A stretch of DNA of 64,000 bases from Jacaranda mimosifolia. Lineage: Eukaryota > Streptophyta > Magnoliopsida > Lamiales > Bignoniaceae. Both the position numbers and the translations under genes were made by a program. Shown here piece by piece: positions 36,471 through 47,612 of the stretch (within the stretch, counting starts at the first letter, position 1; each line of letters opens with the position of its first letter). Where the stretch lies: the NCBI GenBank assembly GCA_018894105.1, contig CM032121.1:38162230-38226229 (forward strand). Reading direction: 5' to 3'. The notes below the pieces were generated by a model that did not search any database, was not told where the DNA came from, and was given only the letters and a program-made list of their open reading frames with translations.

Positions 36471-37281
36471 TATCTTATTCTATAGTTTATTCTATTGTTT
36501 ATTACTCATATATGGGGAAGAGATACTTGTTGTCTTTTGGCTAACATAAAAAGTTTGACCAATTCAAAAAATAATCCGTGAAGCACTTATAACTTAAAAT
36601 TTTGAAGTTTTAGACTAATGTGAATATATAACTGTTTATTCCTTATTATAAAAAATTTAAAAATTCTTATATCAACTATAAATAATTACTGCATCATGTT
36701 TAGAATACTATGTAGGTCGATATTCAAAGGAGAGAAATTGCGTGCAAGTGGCCTTAATTAATTTAAATTTTAGAAAGAAAAATGAAAATAAAACTCATAA
36801 TATATGTATATGTATTATACATGAATATGATATTTGACACAAAGCATCATATCAAAAATTTTAAAATAGAACATTAAAAGTTATTAATAAAGTGGAGCCA
36901 TTTAATTGAAATACAAATCAATAACGAAAATGAATTTTAATTAAACAAATATATAGTTGAAGTACGGAAGTTCGTTCAAACCCTTCACCAGTATTCTTAT
37001 TTAAATATATCTATCAAATCAAATCTTTTGCAGGAAATCATCAATGGAAGTGAGAATGAAAAATAAAGGGAAAAAGCTATTTAATAAAAAGAAGATAAGA
37101 AAAATCTGTAGAACCTAACTAAGAAAAACATATAGGAAGAGGATACAGAGGGAAGGCAAAAAGACAAATTTAAAAAAATAAAAATAAAAAGAAAAAAAGA
37201 AGGAGCATCCTCAACCTTGTTTGTTTGTATATTCCATCAAACCACCTCTACCTATGATCCCATGTAAAAACATGAACCTTC
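36471..37281. other. No gene recognised
   Basis: AT-rich sequence with an A-rich purine stretch at 37050-37205. I see no conserved protein, RNA or terminal repeat. Confidence 0.4.
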
Positions 37282-38215
37282 CTAATACTGCAGCTGCAAC
37301 TCTTCGGCTGTGGGCTCAAATATTTTTAGGATAATAGAGACCCTACGATCACATGGAAATTTTGCAATTTTGGCTTCCCACCTGTTGGTGCTCAAACTTG
37401 TATCATTGTATGTTGTTAACACAGATTATAAACAACATATTATAAAAAAGTTAGAAAACAGTTTATAATCATAGGACAGTGTTTGAAAAATTAATATTAT
37501 AAATATTTTAGAAAAACAACAAGTATAGATTTTCCAATGTCCAATTGCAATCCAGTTTAAAACAGCATAAACCAACATCAAACAAAACCAATTTGGAATA
37601 ACAATAGAAATACAGATATCAGTATTCTAAATCGTAAACTTATTTCAAAATTCTATATCATAACATAAATTAAACTGAATCACCAGAATATGGTTTGCCT
37701 TGAAGAAATCATCTCCCCTACCAGTGCAAAGAGTTCATCGAAACTTCCTTCAAGGATAAGACAGTCCCATAAGCCTTTTGGTACACTCCAGAAAGCTTCA
37801 CTTCGATGGCTCGACCACCACTTAGTTGCCAAAAATTGATAAGCAATACTATATTTTGTAAGACAGATATCACAGGAGAGAAGAGATTTCATTTTTGTGT
37901 ATTTTATTCTGCTTGCAATAGCAGATATATATAGGCCTGAGGGCCGGGCGACGGCAGCGCACGTGTGTGGGCACACCTACCAAGTATCAATACTTGAACC
38001 ACATATAAGGTGCATTCCCATTGGGAAAACTTTCAATGTGGGATAAGTGATCTTATATCAGACAAAGAGTCTTTTATACTCTCACTTATTTCCCCATACT
38101 TTATCTTAGAAGCAATGTGGGATTCCCCCACATACATAATCTTTTGTCTTTTTGTTTCTCCCTTTATATTTACACAACACTTATGGATTGCATCCATCTA
38201 TAAGTTTTAATTACT
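37282..38215 (-). other. Unclassified promoter-like or LTR-like segment with short minus-strand frames
   Basis: On the minus strand, CCTATATATATCTGC at about 37921-37935 reads as a TATA box. Upstream is AATCCCACATTG-type sequence often seen in plant LTRs. Downstream frames are 37976-37680 and a short one ending at 37282 (with KIFEPTAEELQLQY). The latter follows an AG acceptor-like site near 37389. Splicing the two gave no consistent frame. It may be a decayed LTR or a gene remnant. Confidence 0.3.
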
Positions 38216-38230
38216 TCTTAAACATATAAT

Positions 38231-38877
38231 TAAACATAAATCCCAATTGATTTGGTGTCAATTACAACACTGTATTAATCCAACCTCACTAGATTTTACG
38301 TTGCATGAAATGAAAACATCTTGACGTGCACCTATCTATCATGGAGGAACCTCACCTCAGTGGTAACTAATGTACTTGGCCCTTATCTAGTTTTGATTAG
38401 TTCATTATTATAGCTAACTACAATATTAAGGTTTAACTTCGATCATTTAATTTTTGCATGTTAAGGTGCTTCGATACTGATTATTTGGCCAAAACCCATG
38501 CAACATAAAATTCAATGGGACTGGATTAAAATAATAGACACGTCTGCACAAATTCCATGTACTGGTAGTATTTCTTTTAGCCAAAAAAATATTTAAGTAC
38601 AAAACAGAAGCGTCTCAGGTGCAATACTGTAGGAAAGTTCATGTTTTGCTTAAGATAAAGGAAAATATGCAGGTATTCGAATAGAAGTTTGTGATCTGAT
38701 TAGCTATAGAGAACCTCATTTTTATAGTTAAAATAATATGCTATATACTAAGCCAATGAAGTTAATGTTCTTGATCATTGGCTCAAGTTTTGCTCCTTTT
38801 TTCCCTCATTTTTTTTTTCTTTTCTATGTCCTTCTCTAATGTTAGTTTCTTTATTTTGTTCCCTCCTTCTGTTTCTT
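38231..38877. other. No gene recognised
   Basis: AT-rich intergenic DNA with no terminal repeats or conserved frames that I can see. Confidence 0.4.
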
Positions 38878-38880
38878 TAA

Positions 38881-39225
38881 CATTATGTTTGGCTTAAGAA
38901 ATTTGATGAGGAAAAAAAAAAATATTAGGAAAAATGAAAACAAAAGTAAAGAAATATAAAATCTCAAACTTGTTTGGTTTTAGAGGAAAATAATGAAAAA
39001 AAGAATGGAAGATGAATGTATTGGAAAAAGAGAGAAAACTCAAATGGACTTTTCCCTCGTTTTCCTCAATATTTTGTGAGGAAAACTTATTTTTCTCAAA
39101 TCCATTATATTTTTCTCTAAGTTTTCCTTTTTTTAGCATTTTCCTTACTAACCAAACAATTAAAAATATTTTCCTTCACATTTTCTTTTCTTTTCCCCAT
39201 CAAAATCCTTGAACCAAACATAGTG
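38881..39225. mobile_element. Tourist-like MITE A (345 bp)
   Basis: The ends are CATTATGTTTGG and, reversed, CACTATGTTTGG. TAA flanks both sides (38878-38880 and 39226-39228). Most of the element folds back on itself, with GAGGAAAA-rich arms. A 3-bp TAA duplication points to the PIF/Harbinger group. There is no coding sequence. Confidence 0.8.
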
Positions 39226-39228
39226 TAA

Positions 39229-39937
39229 GTTTTTAGTTTTCTTTCTATTTCCTATTCTCATGAATTATGTTGATTCGGAGTAAAAGATTTAATCCAAAAA
39301 GACAAAATAAAAAGAGAAAGAATGGCCATGGATTTGATGGATATTTAAATAAGAATACTGATGATGCATAGGTTCAACTTCAATTCAGCTGCAATTATAA
39401 AGCATTTTGTTGTCAGCATGGATTTTTAATTAAAAGACTTCCATTTATTGATTATCTTGAAGCACTTCTGTTATTTTAACTCTTCCACGAAGTAATGCAC
39501 AATTACTTTAGTATTTGATATGAGTTTAGAAAAATATTATCTTAATTAGGGGTTGGATCTAATTGGTCTTCCATTCAGATCGATCCAAACTTGTGGCCAC
39601 GGAAAGGGGCTAAGGTTCCTAAGGTTGTGTTTGCCCAACGAAAATCCTTTAAAACCAAAATAACATAAGAACAAATATTGACAAAGAATTTAATACTTGT
39701 TTGTAAATGTCAAAAATATAAAATATTTATAAGTACTTGTCGTTTGGCAAGAAAATGATGATTGAGGTGGCCTAATTTGGGCCATCTTATATATTTTCTA
39801 TTCAATGAAAAAATTCAGCAAAGATGTAGATCAAGTCAAATTGGGCCAAATGCATTGAATGAAAAAAAATTCTAGAAGCATCATGAAATTATTTGTAATT
39901 TTGAGGGCAGTTATAAAATCACCGACACAGATAACAA
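39229..39937. other. No gene recognised
   Basis: Intergenic DNA between two MITEs. No conserved frame or repeat end is visible. Confidence 0.4.
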
Positions 39938-39940
39938 TTA

Positions 39941-40395
39941 GGGCTAGTTTGGTGTGATTTTTAAGTTATCTCATGATTATTTATCATATGATAATTTGTG
40001 TGATTATTTATTATTACACTATAGTTTGGTTTTCATGATTTTTTTGTGGGGGTTCACATGATTGTTGGTTCTTGTATTTGGTTCAACATTAAAGATAATT
40101 ATCTTTTTGTCCCTTAATTACACCTAGTAAATTATCTTTTTGTCCCTTACTCAAATATAAAATCCATAATTTCAAAAATTAAAGGGTAAATAGATAAATT
40201 CAACACTAGGAATATACCTATGGATAAATAATCTCATGGGGGACAGTATGTTAATTTATCATGGGAATTGCACATATAAGTATGGACTTTTAGTATTCGT
40301 GTGGGTTTAAGTGTTTATTGTCACTCCAACCAAACGAATGATACGGTGGGATAAGAACACTTTATCCCACCTTATCATTCCAACCAACCTAGCCC
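39941..40395. mobile_element. Tourist-like MITE B (455 bp)
   Basis: The ends are GGGCTAGTTTGGT and, reversed, GGGCTAGGTTGGT. TTA flanks both sides (39938-39940 and 40396-40398). It is non-coding and belongs to a different family from MITE A. Confidence 0.82.
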
Positions 40396-40585
40396 TTAAT
40401 GTTTTATTATTGTGTTAAGTTCTGTGACACTTATTTTGTAACTCAAAATATATTATGATCTGTTTCTTTTTCTTGATTTTCAAATGTCACTTGCATTTAG
40501 ACTCAACAAGCTGAATGCTACACTATCAATAGTTATACCAATAACAAAGTCAGTGTGAATTAATAATTCATGGCTTAGTAACTGC

Positions 40586-40748
40586 TGGTGAAAGTTTCGT
40601 ATGGCTGGGTAGTTGGCCATCAACATTTTTTTAAAAATGCATAATGAAGCAAACTTTCAATGTAATTCATATGCTATCTATACCAATGCCAGTTTTCTTC
40701 CACCATGCAAATATAGCAAAGAAGAGGAGGAATTGTATATTCATGAGT
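40586..40748. repeat. Direct duplication, copy 1
   Basis: The 163-base segment starting TGGTGAAAGTTTCGTATGGC recurs at 40948-41110 with only a few substitutions. Confidence 0.88.
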
Positions 40749-40947
40749 AACTACTAGTTATTAATAATTCTCGTCGAGCCCAATTGCGGGCCCATGACCT
40801 TAGCAAGGGCCACGTGGGGGTCGAAGCAACTACAATTATACTAATTCTAACCCTAGATCGATGATGGGTTCGAGACCATGAGGGTATTCAAATTAGATTG
40901 AGGACGGTCCCCTGCTTGAGAGAGAGAGAGAGAGAGAGTACTAGTGA
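40749..40947. mobile_element. Short insertion between duplicate copies, SINE-like
   Basis: It is less AT-rich than its surroundings, contains GGGTTCGAGACC (similar to a pol III B box), and ends in a (GA)n run at about 40918-40939. ACTAGT occurs near both ends. I could not find a convincing A box, so a SINE is only a possibility. Confidence 0.35.
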
Positions 40948-41110
40948 GAGTTTCGTATGGCTGGGTAGTTGGCCATCAACATTTTTTTAATAATGCATAA
41001 TGAAGCAAGCTTTCAATGCAATTCATATGCTATCTATACCAATGCAAATTTTCTTCCACCATGCAAATATAGCAAAGGAGAGGAGCAATTGTATATTCAT
41101 GAATATGATC
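40948..41110. repeat. Direct duplication, copy 2
   Basis: This is the second copy of 40586-40748. It shares GTTGGCCATCAACATTTTTT and CATGCAAATATAGCAAAG. Copy 2 has an open frame (40969-41154) that copy 1 does not keep, so it is probably not a gene. Confidence 0.88.
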
Positions 41111-41154
41111 CATTTACATTTACCATCATCAAAATGACCAGGGGTGGGTTGTAG

Positions 41155-42072
41155 TTTTTTTTTTTATTGTTTTTCTAATTTATTTTTATTTTAGCTATTG
41201 ATTTTCATTGAAAATGAAAATATTAATACGTTAATAGTATAAAAACTTTTAAAAAAATAGATTAAAACTAATATTTTAATGTAACAATATTAAATTTGAT
41301 ATAACATTATTAAATATTATCTACTCTCTAATTTATTGCAAGTTTCATTTTTATGACTTATTAATTAAGTTGTGGTCAAATAAAAGTTATTATTTAATTT
41401 AATGTGGACAACTTAATATCCTTAATCAATAAAGCAGCTTGGTCCCCTATCCCTTGTGGAGATATATACACCTATTTTTTGAGGTATTGAGTTGGATGGA
41501 ATAGTTCCTACTCAAATGCAAAATAATAGCAAGAGCATACATTGAAGATATATATATATATATACACACACATACACATATATGATGTAAGTAGATTTTA
41601 TTTCGATGCCCCCTGTAATTCGGATCAAACTAAAGACAAGTTCTGTCTTGGACAATATCACAATTTTGGATTCCTCACGGATGTAATATTTTATCTCCAT
41701 GAGGAAAATAGGATAGTAAAATTTCTATTCTCAAAATAGCATTTAGTTTAGCTGTTATACTAATCTCTCTACCTTTTTCAGATGACTATAAATAAGGAAA
41801 AGAGCATGGGTCTTAGATACCACAAATAGCAAAAACAAACAATTTACCAACAGCACCAGAAATAGGAAAACAACAATTATAAAATGAAAAATTAAAGTAG
41901 AAAAACCTTTTTACTTCTCAGAATTTCAAGGAAAATCAAAATAACCAATACCTAGCTGTAACCACATACATATAAGGACATCGAAGTTTAAGGCATATCA
42001 GTTCTTGAAGGCACAAATAGCGAAGAACATCATGGTTTGAAACCTTACCTCTATTTTCAGCTAGACTATAAC
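41155..42072. other. No gene recognised
   Basis: AT-rich DNA with a (TA)/(CA) microsatellite at 41549-41585. A short frame at 41542-41739 has no recognisable domain. Confidence 0.4.
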
Positions 42073-42313
42073 AGATTTGGGTCCATAACCATGGGTTTCA
42101 ATGCAAGAGATCTTGTAGCACTTACCAATTAGGCCCTATCGATTAGTATTACATAGAAGAAATCAATTATAGACACTAATACAATTAGATCCGCTCTTCA
42201 TAGACAAACTTGGGATTTGTGATCCCGGGTAAGATTAGTTCAGGATCGTGGGATCCTTTTCTATCAGATAGGAAGGGCTGTAGCACAAAATGTACTTCTA
42301 AGTAATTGCCCCA
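42073..42313 (+). pseudogene. ycf2: Nuclear copy of plastid ycf2 fragment (NUPT)
   Basis: Plus-strand translation gives LGSITMGFNARDLVALT, SISIT, KKSIIDTNTIRSALHRQTWD and [20 protein letters not shown], which I recognise as the AAA-ATPase part of plastid Ycf2. In-frame stops replace a glutamate after LVALTN, a glutamine after SISIT and an arginine after HRQTWDL. About 240 bases are recognisable. The similarity ends near ATTGCCCCA at 42313. So a plastid DNA piece was inserted into the nucleus and has since decayed. A longer plastid insertion with other segments is possible but I could not identify more. Confidence 0.85.
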
Positions 42314-44801
42314 CTCTTTGGCTCTTCCCATGAATTATCCAGTAACAGGTCTTTCACAATGAGACCCACCTATACAATAACGGTATTTAATTATGAAAGT
42401 TAATTGGGTAGCTGACCCTCTTAGTCCGTTCTTGATCGAGCGAGAACTTCATTTTTATGTTTTTTTTTTTTTTTTTAATTTCAATAACATTTTCTCCGCT
42501 TAATAGATAACCATTTGCTACCAATGGAGAATTACTTCTCATCTTAAATTCAGGTGATTGGATTTGCACTCTTTTCTCCTGGCACAAATGTTGCATTAAC
42601 GTTGTCTAATTCCTGCAAAGAAGTGCATTTAGCTTATATTAAAATTAGCTTGATACAAAGAAATTCAGTAAAACAAGGTATAATTAATGATGCATAATTT
42701 CTAGGTTACAATAGATTTTAATGATAAGACAAACCACTTTCTCTATTAAAGGCCAACACGGTATCAGATCACCCTCAACTTAGAGCCTATACATCAACTT
42801 TAATCTCGCAAAAATATGATATAAATTGAGACTTAGCACCAAAATAAGGCTTTTGCTACAATATTTGTTTACAGACACAAAATCAACACACGCATTTTGT
42901 AGACTTAAGAGTTTCTCCGATTTATATGCATCATCTCTGAATTTCTCCATAGACCACAAATACCAATAGCACAGTATACATGAAGATGATACCCAAATTC
43001 AAACCTATCTTTTGGTTTCATGTAAAACATGTAAAAGGTCTGTTTATAAATAAGAAAGCCTATCTTATGATTTTCCATCTCCAATCAACAAATCCACTAA
43101 TTAACTTGAGATTCCATAAGTTTAGTCTAATCACTATAATTATTGATTCTGCATTATATATTCTCATATACTTTAATTTAATATAAGAAAAGAGTCAATA
43201 ACTTTCATTCTTTCACCGCTTCATTGGTACTATAATTATAAATTCTCCACCATCAATAAACTCTACTACTAAGGAAAGATTCCTGGACAACCTCAGATCA
43301 AAATTGGTAAACATATTACTCAATACAAGATAAAATGGTAACCCCTCATGACCTCTTATGTCCCATGCTAATAATTTCTCACAATTTTTTCTCCGGAAGT
43401 GTGGAATTATTTCCTAAATATTAGGCTCTACTTTCTCATTTTCTTTTCAATTATTTTGATAAATACAAATTAAATACATATGCATAACGAAACAAATGTT
43501 GGGAAGGCACCTCCTCACGTCGTCGGAGCGGCATGAAAGCGGCAGAACTATATGCTTTAAGTTTTTCCTCTTCTTCCAAACCCTAATCAAACAATTGAAG
43601 GAAATTAAAAAATTAACAAATTGTAATGAACGCCACGTGAAGAATTGGAGCCCATAGCCCAAGCTGTTGCAACCGGGGCCATCTCAAAGCGACACAATTG
43701 AATTTCAGAGGATGGGCTGAGTTTTGTGGAATGTCTTTTGATAAAAACTGAGAAATAATGAGAAGAAGAAGAAGAAAAGATATAGGAGAAGAACAGTAGA
43801 GAAATAGAGGAATTATAGGGAGAAGAAACACAGACTAGGTGCCCGTTTGGTTTTGTTTTCAAAACCCATTTTTATTTTCTTCTAAAAAGAAAATAAAAAA
43901 TTATCAAATTTTTCCCTATTTCATTTTCAATATATTTTTCTAAACACACTATTAAATACTCTCTCTTCATTTTCACACTTTATTTTCTCATGCCGCCATT
44001 GATTTATAATATTGATCAAATTAAACCTGAGTAACCCTTTGTAAGCGTCATTTCTTTGTCTGCAAAATAAAAATTACGAGACAAGAAAAATCGTACAAAT
44101 AAAATGAAACTGAAACTTATCAATAAAATGTGGATTCAATCTCTAATCTAATCTTCTGATTCTTCCCTTTCAAATATGATCTTGAATTTAATGAGCTTCA
44201 TGAAGAACCCCTTGAATGCCGTGGATCTCATTAAATTTGATTTGAAGAATAACGCCAATTCGAAGACTTAGCACCTTAATCTCGAATCAAACGCCAAAAT
44301 ATATGAACTTTGCGAAAAACGACTTGAACGCCGTGGATCTCCTTAAATTTGATTAAGAGAATTACTGGACTCCTTCAAGTTCCTCTCACTTGCTGGAATT
44401 TGTCTTGTATGTTTTGAATGAGATTTAGTCATCCCCTTTATATAAATGTTTGATGGGAGAGTTCCAAATTAACTTGAATTTTTTTTAGGGTTATCTCTTT
44501 AATAGAATAATATCAAATATCAAGACATAGTATCAAATATCTTTGATTTGATTGGTCCATAGATATAAACACTTTATTTTTTATACTTATCAATATTTGA
44601 TTTGAGTATAAAATAAATGCTAGAGTATTAATTAAAATTAAGCATTTATCTTTTAAAATTAAATTTAATAAATCTCAAGATAATTTGTTTTTTGAATTAA
44701 TAACTACCATGCAATTTTATACATGTCACTCTTTAATTGGGCAAAAATTGATCTGTCTACACCCTTGTCTAAAATACACACCAATAATGTACAAAGTATT
44801 T
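42314..44801. other. No gene recognised
   Basis: Intergenic DNA. A stretch at 42395-42600 is moderately complex, with short frames (42387-42596 minus, and plus-strand VNWVADPLSPFLIERELHFY), but I could not assign it. A segment at 43845-43900 starts like a MITE end (CCCGTTTGGTTTTGTTTTC) but has no matching partner. Confidence 0.4.
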
Positions 44802-45029
44802 CTAGCACGGCTGTCCTACGGTGCAGCCCAATGAGCCGGCAAATCTTGTCATATCTGCAACATGCACAGCCGAGGCTGCCTGAATCTTGTCGTACTTCTC
44901 GTGATGCTTACTCATATAATCTGGATCACCAGATTGAACGAAGAATGCTCCTCTCAAGAAAAGATCTCCCTCTGATCTCCATGTCCAGTGCTTCCATACT
45001 GATTCAGGAGAGTACTCTCTCTTTGTCAC
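44802..45029 (-). CDS. Pectate lyase exon 4
   Basis: The acceptor is AATGCAG. The exon begins [10 protein letters not shown], includes [10 protein letters not shown] and ends at TGA. The tail past SGDPDY is longer than in many pectate lyases and ends in a cysteine pair. Confidence 0.93.
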   Translation of the reverse strand: MTKREYSPESVWKHWTWRSEGDLFLRGAFFVQSGDPDYMSKHHEKYDKIQAASAVHVADMTRFAGSLGCTVGQPC

Positions 45030-46472
45030 CTGCATTTTTTAGAGCAAAAGGTTAGAATTTAAGCCAATCGAGAAATTATGCATGGCAGTTTTGGCTGCGT
45101 AGTAAACTCCTAATGTACATGTGTACAAATAGAAGAAAAGAAAAAGAATACCTCCTTGGCGAAGCGGTTATTAGGAGGAGCAATGTATCTATTTCCCTGG
45201 CTGATGATGGTGGGGTTGCGGCTGCCGCCAATGGCGTACATATTCCAGTGAGTATAGTCATTGTTGACGACATGGATATAACCCCATCTACATCTCGGCA
45301 TCCTCTGCACCATTCTCTTGCCGAAGTGGTTGAAAGCAACAGTTATTTGCATTTTCTGGTCCTGTTGGTGGCTATCGCTAGCGCCAAAAAGCATAGCCTG
45401 CAATATTATTCACACATAGTGATCAATATCAATCAACAACACAACTGATTAATTTTTTGTTCTTTTGGACAGTGGAATTGATCAATTGGACCAATCAAGA
45501 TCTCACCTCGTTGTGATCGGTGAAGTGGCTATTAGAAATGGTGACGCCGGTGGAGCCCATGATGGCATCGATGAGCCCGTCTCCGCACTGAGTCATGGAG
45601 ACATGATCGATCCAAATATCTTGCGAGCCAAAGATGGAAATACCGTCCCCATCGCTCCTGGTTCTGAAGCCGTAGTGGTCAACGGAATCCCTGATCATCC
45701 CGCCGGACCCGGAGACAATGTGGTGGATCTTCAAGCCATGGATGATCACATTCCTCACGAATTGGATAGTAATGCCCGCACCATAAGCAATGTGGACCGA
45801 CACACCACGGCCATCGATGGTCTTGTCGCTCTGCATGATCAACTCCTGTTGGAGCCTGATCACCATGCTGCGCTGGAATATGATCCAGAGAGGCTCCTTT
45901 TGGATCACCGCATGGCGGAGGGTCCCCGGCTTGGGATTAATCAAAGAACTGTCGGATGAGTCGTTAACAACGTAGAATTTACCGTTTTTCCCGCCCTTGG
46001 CCTTGTAGCCGAACCCCAACCCACAGTCGGCCAGCCTGAACCGGTTTTCGGCCCAGTTGGGATTGCACCTCCAGCACCGGTCGATCGGGTTCGTGGCCAT
46101 GCATGGGCCGTTGTAGCCATGTGCTAGCTGTCTCCTCGTGCTATTTGAGTTCAAATTGTGCTCTTTCATTTCCTTCAAGGCCCTGGAAATCAAATTAACC
46201 ATAAATACATATATAAACTCTCACTGCAAAAAAAATTTTTAGTGTCATAATCTTGCATGATCTTTTGAAATATGTTTGATTAATTACCTGTGGACATGAA
46301 GATTCAAGTGACTGACTACTTTTTCAGGTTCTGGCTCGTAGGATTCGAGTGTCCTATTCCAGGCCTCGGCGGCTCGCTTCTGCCAGAACTCATCAAAATC
46401 TCCAATATTAGCTCTGGTGATTGGAAGAATAGAAGCAAAAGCAAACAAGACAATCAAAATTATTCTTTCCAT
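44802..46472 (-). CDS. Pectate lyase, pollen type, four exons, 444 residues
   Basis: The enzyme cleaves de-esterified pectin in the cell wall by calcium-dependent beta-elimination and is secreted. Exons on the minus strand are 46472-46288, 46182-45507, 45397-45152 and 45029-44802. All junctions are GT-AG and the frame is open to the TGA. Residues 1-21 are a hydrophobic signal peptide. Residues about 24-75 ([20 protein letters not shown]) match the Pec_lyase_N domain of pollen allergen-type lyases. The beta-helix lyase domain follows: [13 protein letters not shown] at 93-105, WIDH at 252-255, [11 protein letters not shown] at 263-273 and RMPRCR at 319-324, with the expected catalytic Arg at 319. 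The C-terminus ends with a Cys pair in GCTVGQPC. Length is normal for the family. The start codon is the only ATG that gives the signal peptide. It diverges from PIN8. Confidence 0.95.
45152..45397 (-). CDS. Pectate lyase exon 3
   Basis: The acceptor is ATTGCAG. The exon carries MLFGASDSH, the catalytic RMPRCR and VVNNDYTHW. The donor is AAGGAG followed by GTATTC. It is exactly 82 codons, phase 0 on both sides. Confidence 0.93.
45507..46182 (-). CDS. Pectate lyase exon 2
   Basis: The acceptor is TTTCCAG. The exon carries the N-terminal half of the lyase domain, up to HFTDHNE. The donor is GAG followed by GTGAGA. Confidence 0.93.
46288..46472 (-). CDS. Pectate lyase exon 1
   Basis: It encodes the signal peptide and most of the Pec_lyase_N domain. 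The donor is CCACAG followed by GTAATT. The exon ends in phase 2. Confidence 0.92.
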
Positions 46473-46676
46473 TTTTATATCTCATCCAGAAGCTCTAAGC
46501 ATTTTTTTTTTTTTCTTCTTTTTTTTGTTTTTTTTTTGGGTGAATGTCGGCGGTCTGGTCGAACCCTGAGGTTATTTTATTCGGACCAGACCGAACCAAC
46601 ACTCAATTATTCAGAGCTCCTTAAGGCAAGAAACAAAAACTCAATTGAACTTGGTTTTTTCTGCGCTGTGAGAGGT

Positions 46677-46686
46677 GGTTTATATA
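46677..46686 (-). promoter_or_regulatory. TATA box candidate of the pectate lyase gene
   Basis: On the minus strand the sequence reads TATATAAACC, about 205 bases upstream of the ATG. The leader in between is A-rich on the coding strand (complement of the T-runs at 46501-46540). No transcript data are available to confirm it. Confidence 0.5.
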
Positions 46687-46699
46687 CTAGAGTTCTTTG

Positions 46700-47612
46700 A
46701 AGAAAACCGGTGCGAAGATTGGGTGTGACCACCTGCTTTTCCAGGGATATTCAACATAATTTTTGCGGGTTTTACTGGCGATGGAAGGAGCCTTTTGTGC
46801 TACAAATGTGTTGAACAGTTATCACACATCAAGAATAGTATACAGGAAATGGAATTGGTCAAAATTAATTGATTTAATGACTAATTAAGTTGAGATTTTT
46901 CAGTTTGGATCACTTATTCTATTCTATATTTCATCTTTTATTCCATTTCGTGGATATATATGCCAAGTGTATCATTTTTATTTTTTTTTATAAAAATGTT
47001 TGATTTGAAACCCAATATAGTTGACGAGTATTCAATAAAAATTGGAATAGTGATAAAATATAAAATGGAATTGAAGATCCAAAATAGGGATTTTTCACAC
47101 CTTTCTTAAGGATAAATAGCAATTTTTAATGATCTTGTAAAAGAAGGTTGTTACTTTCGTTTTTTTTTTTTTCCCTACACACACATGCGCATGTGTGCAT
47201 TAAAGGTTCGTTAATGTATGTGTTACTTCATAACATGAATTTTTTATATGTTTTTTAAGTATTGAGTTTGTTTTAAAAAAACAAAATTTTCTGTTTTAAG
47301 GGGTTAATTAGTGTGTTATTTTCTAAAAAAATGAAAATTTAGTATTAATTTAAAAATGTTTAAATTATGAGTAGAAATTGTAGTGTGAAGTCTTAAAGTA
47401 AAAGACTCCTATATCAAATATTCATCAACTTCAACTAAGATAAAAGTAAGTATGAAGAAAATTATGTAATTGAATAATTTCTCACAAATAATTGACAGTC
47501 TGTTTTCATTTGTGCTGAAAAATATAAACAAAAGGGAAAGTTATGTTGCATTTGTTAATGTTAATTGCAATGACAAACTGTAAATTAATGTAAAGAAATT
47601 ATATTTGTTGTG
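46700..47612. other. No gene recognised; upstream region of the pectate lyase gene
   Basis: AT-rich DNA holding the probable distal promoter of the divergent pectate lyase gene. A CA/TG-rich palindrome, CACACACATGCGCATGTGTG, lies near 47178-47197. No frames of interest. Confidence 0.4.

Noticed and set aside
37680..37976. Gene fragment encoding a 98-residue protein on the minus strand
   Set aside because: It looks partly like an LTR transcript leader. Joining to the following short frame fails in phase, so it is only listed as an unclassified segment.
40749..40947. tRNA gene or clear SINE
   Set aside because: A B box-like motif is present but there is no proper A box at the expected distance and no cloverleaf.
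45465..45959. 164-codon open frame on the plus strand
   Set aside because: It is the antisense shadow of pectate lyase exon 2, whose minus-strand frame has clear conserved motifs and splice sites.
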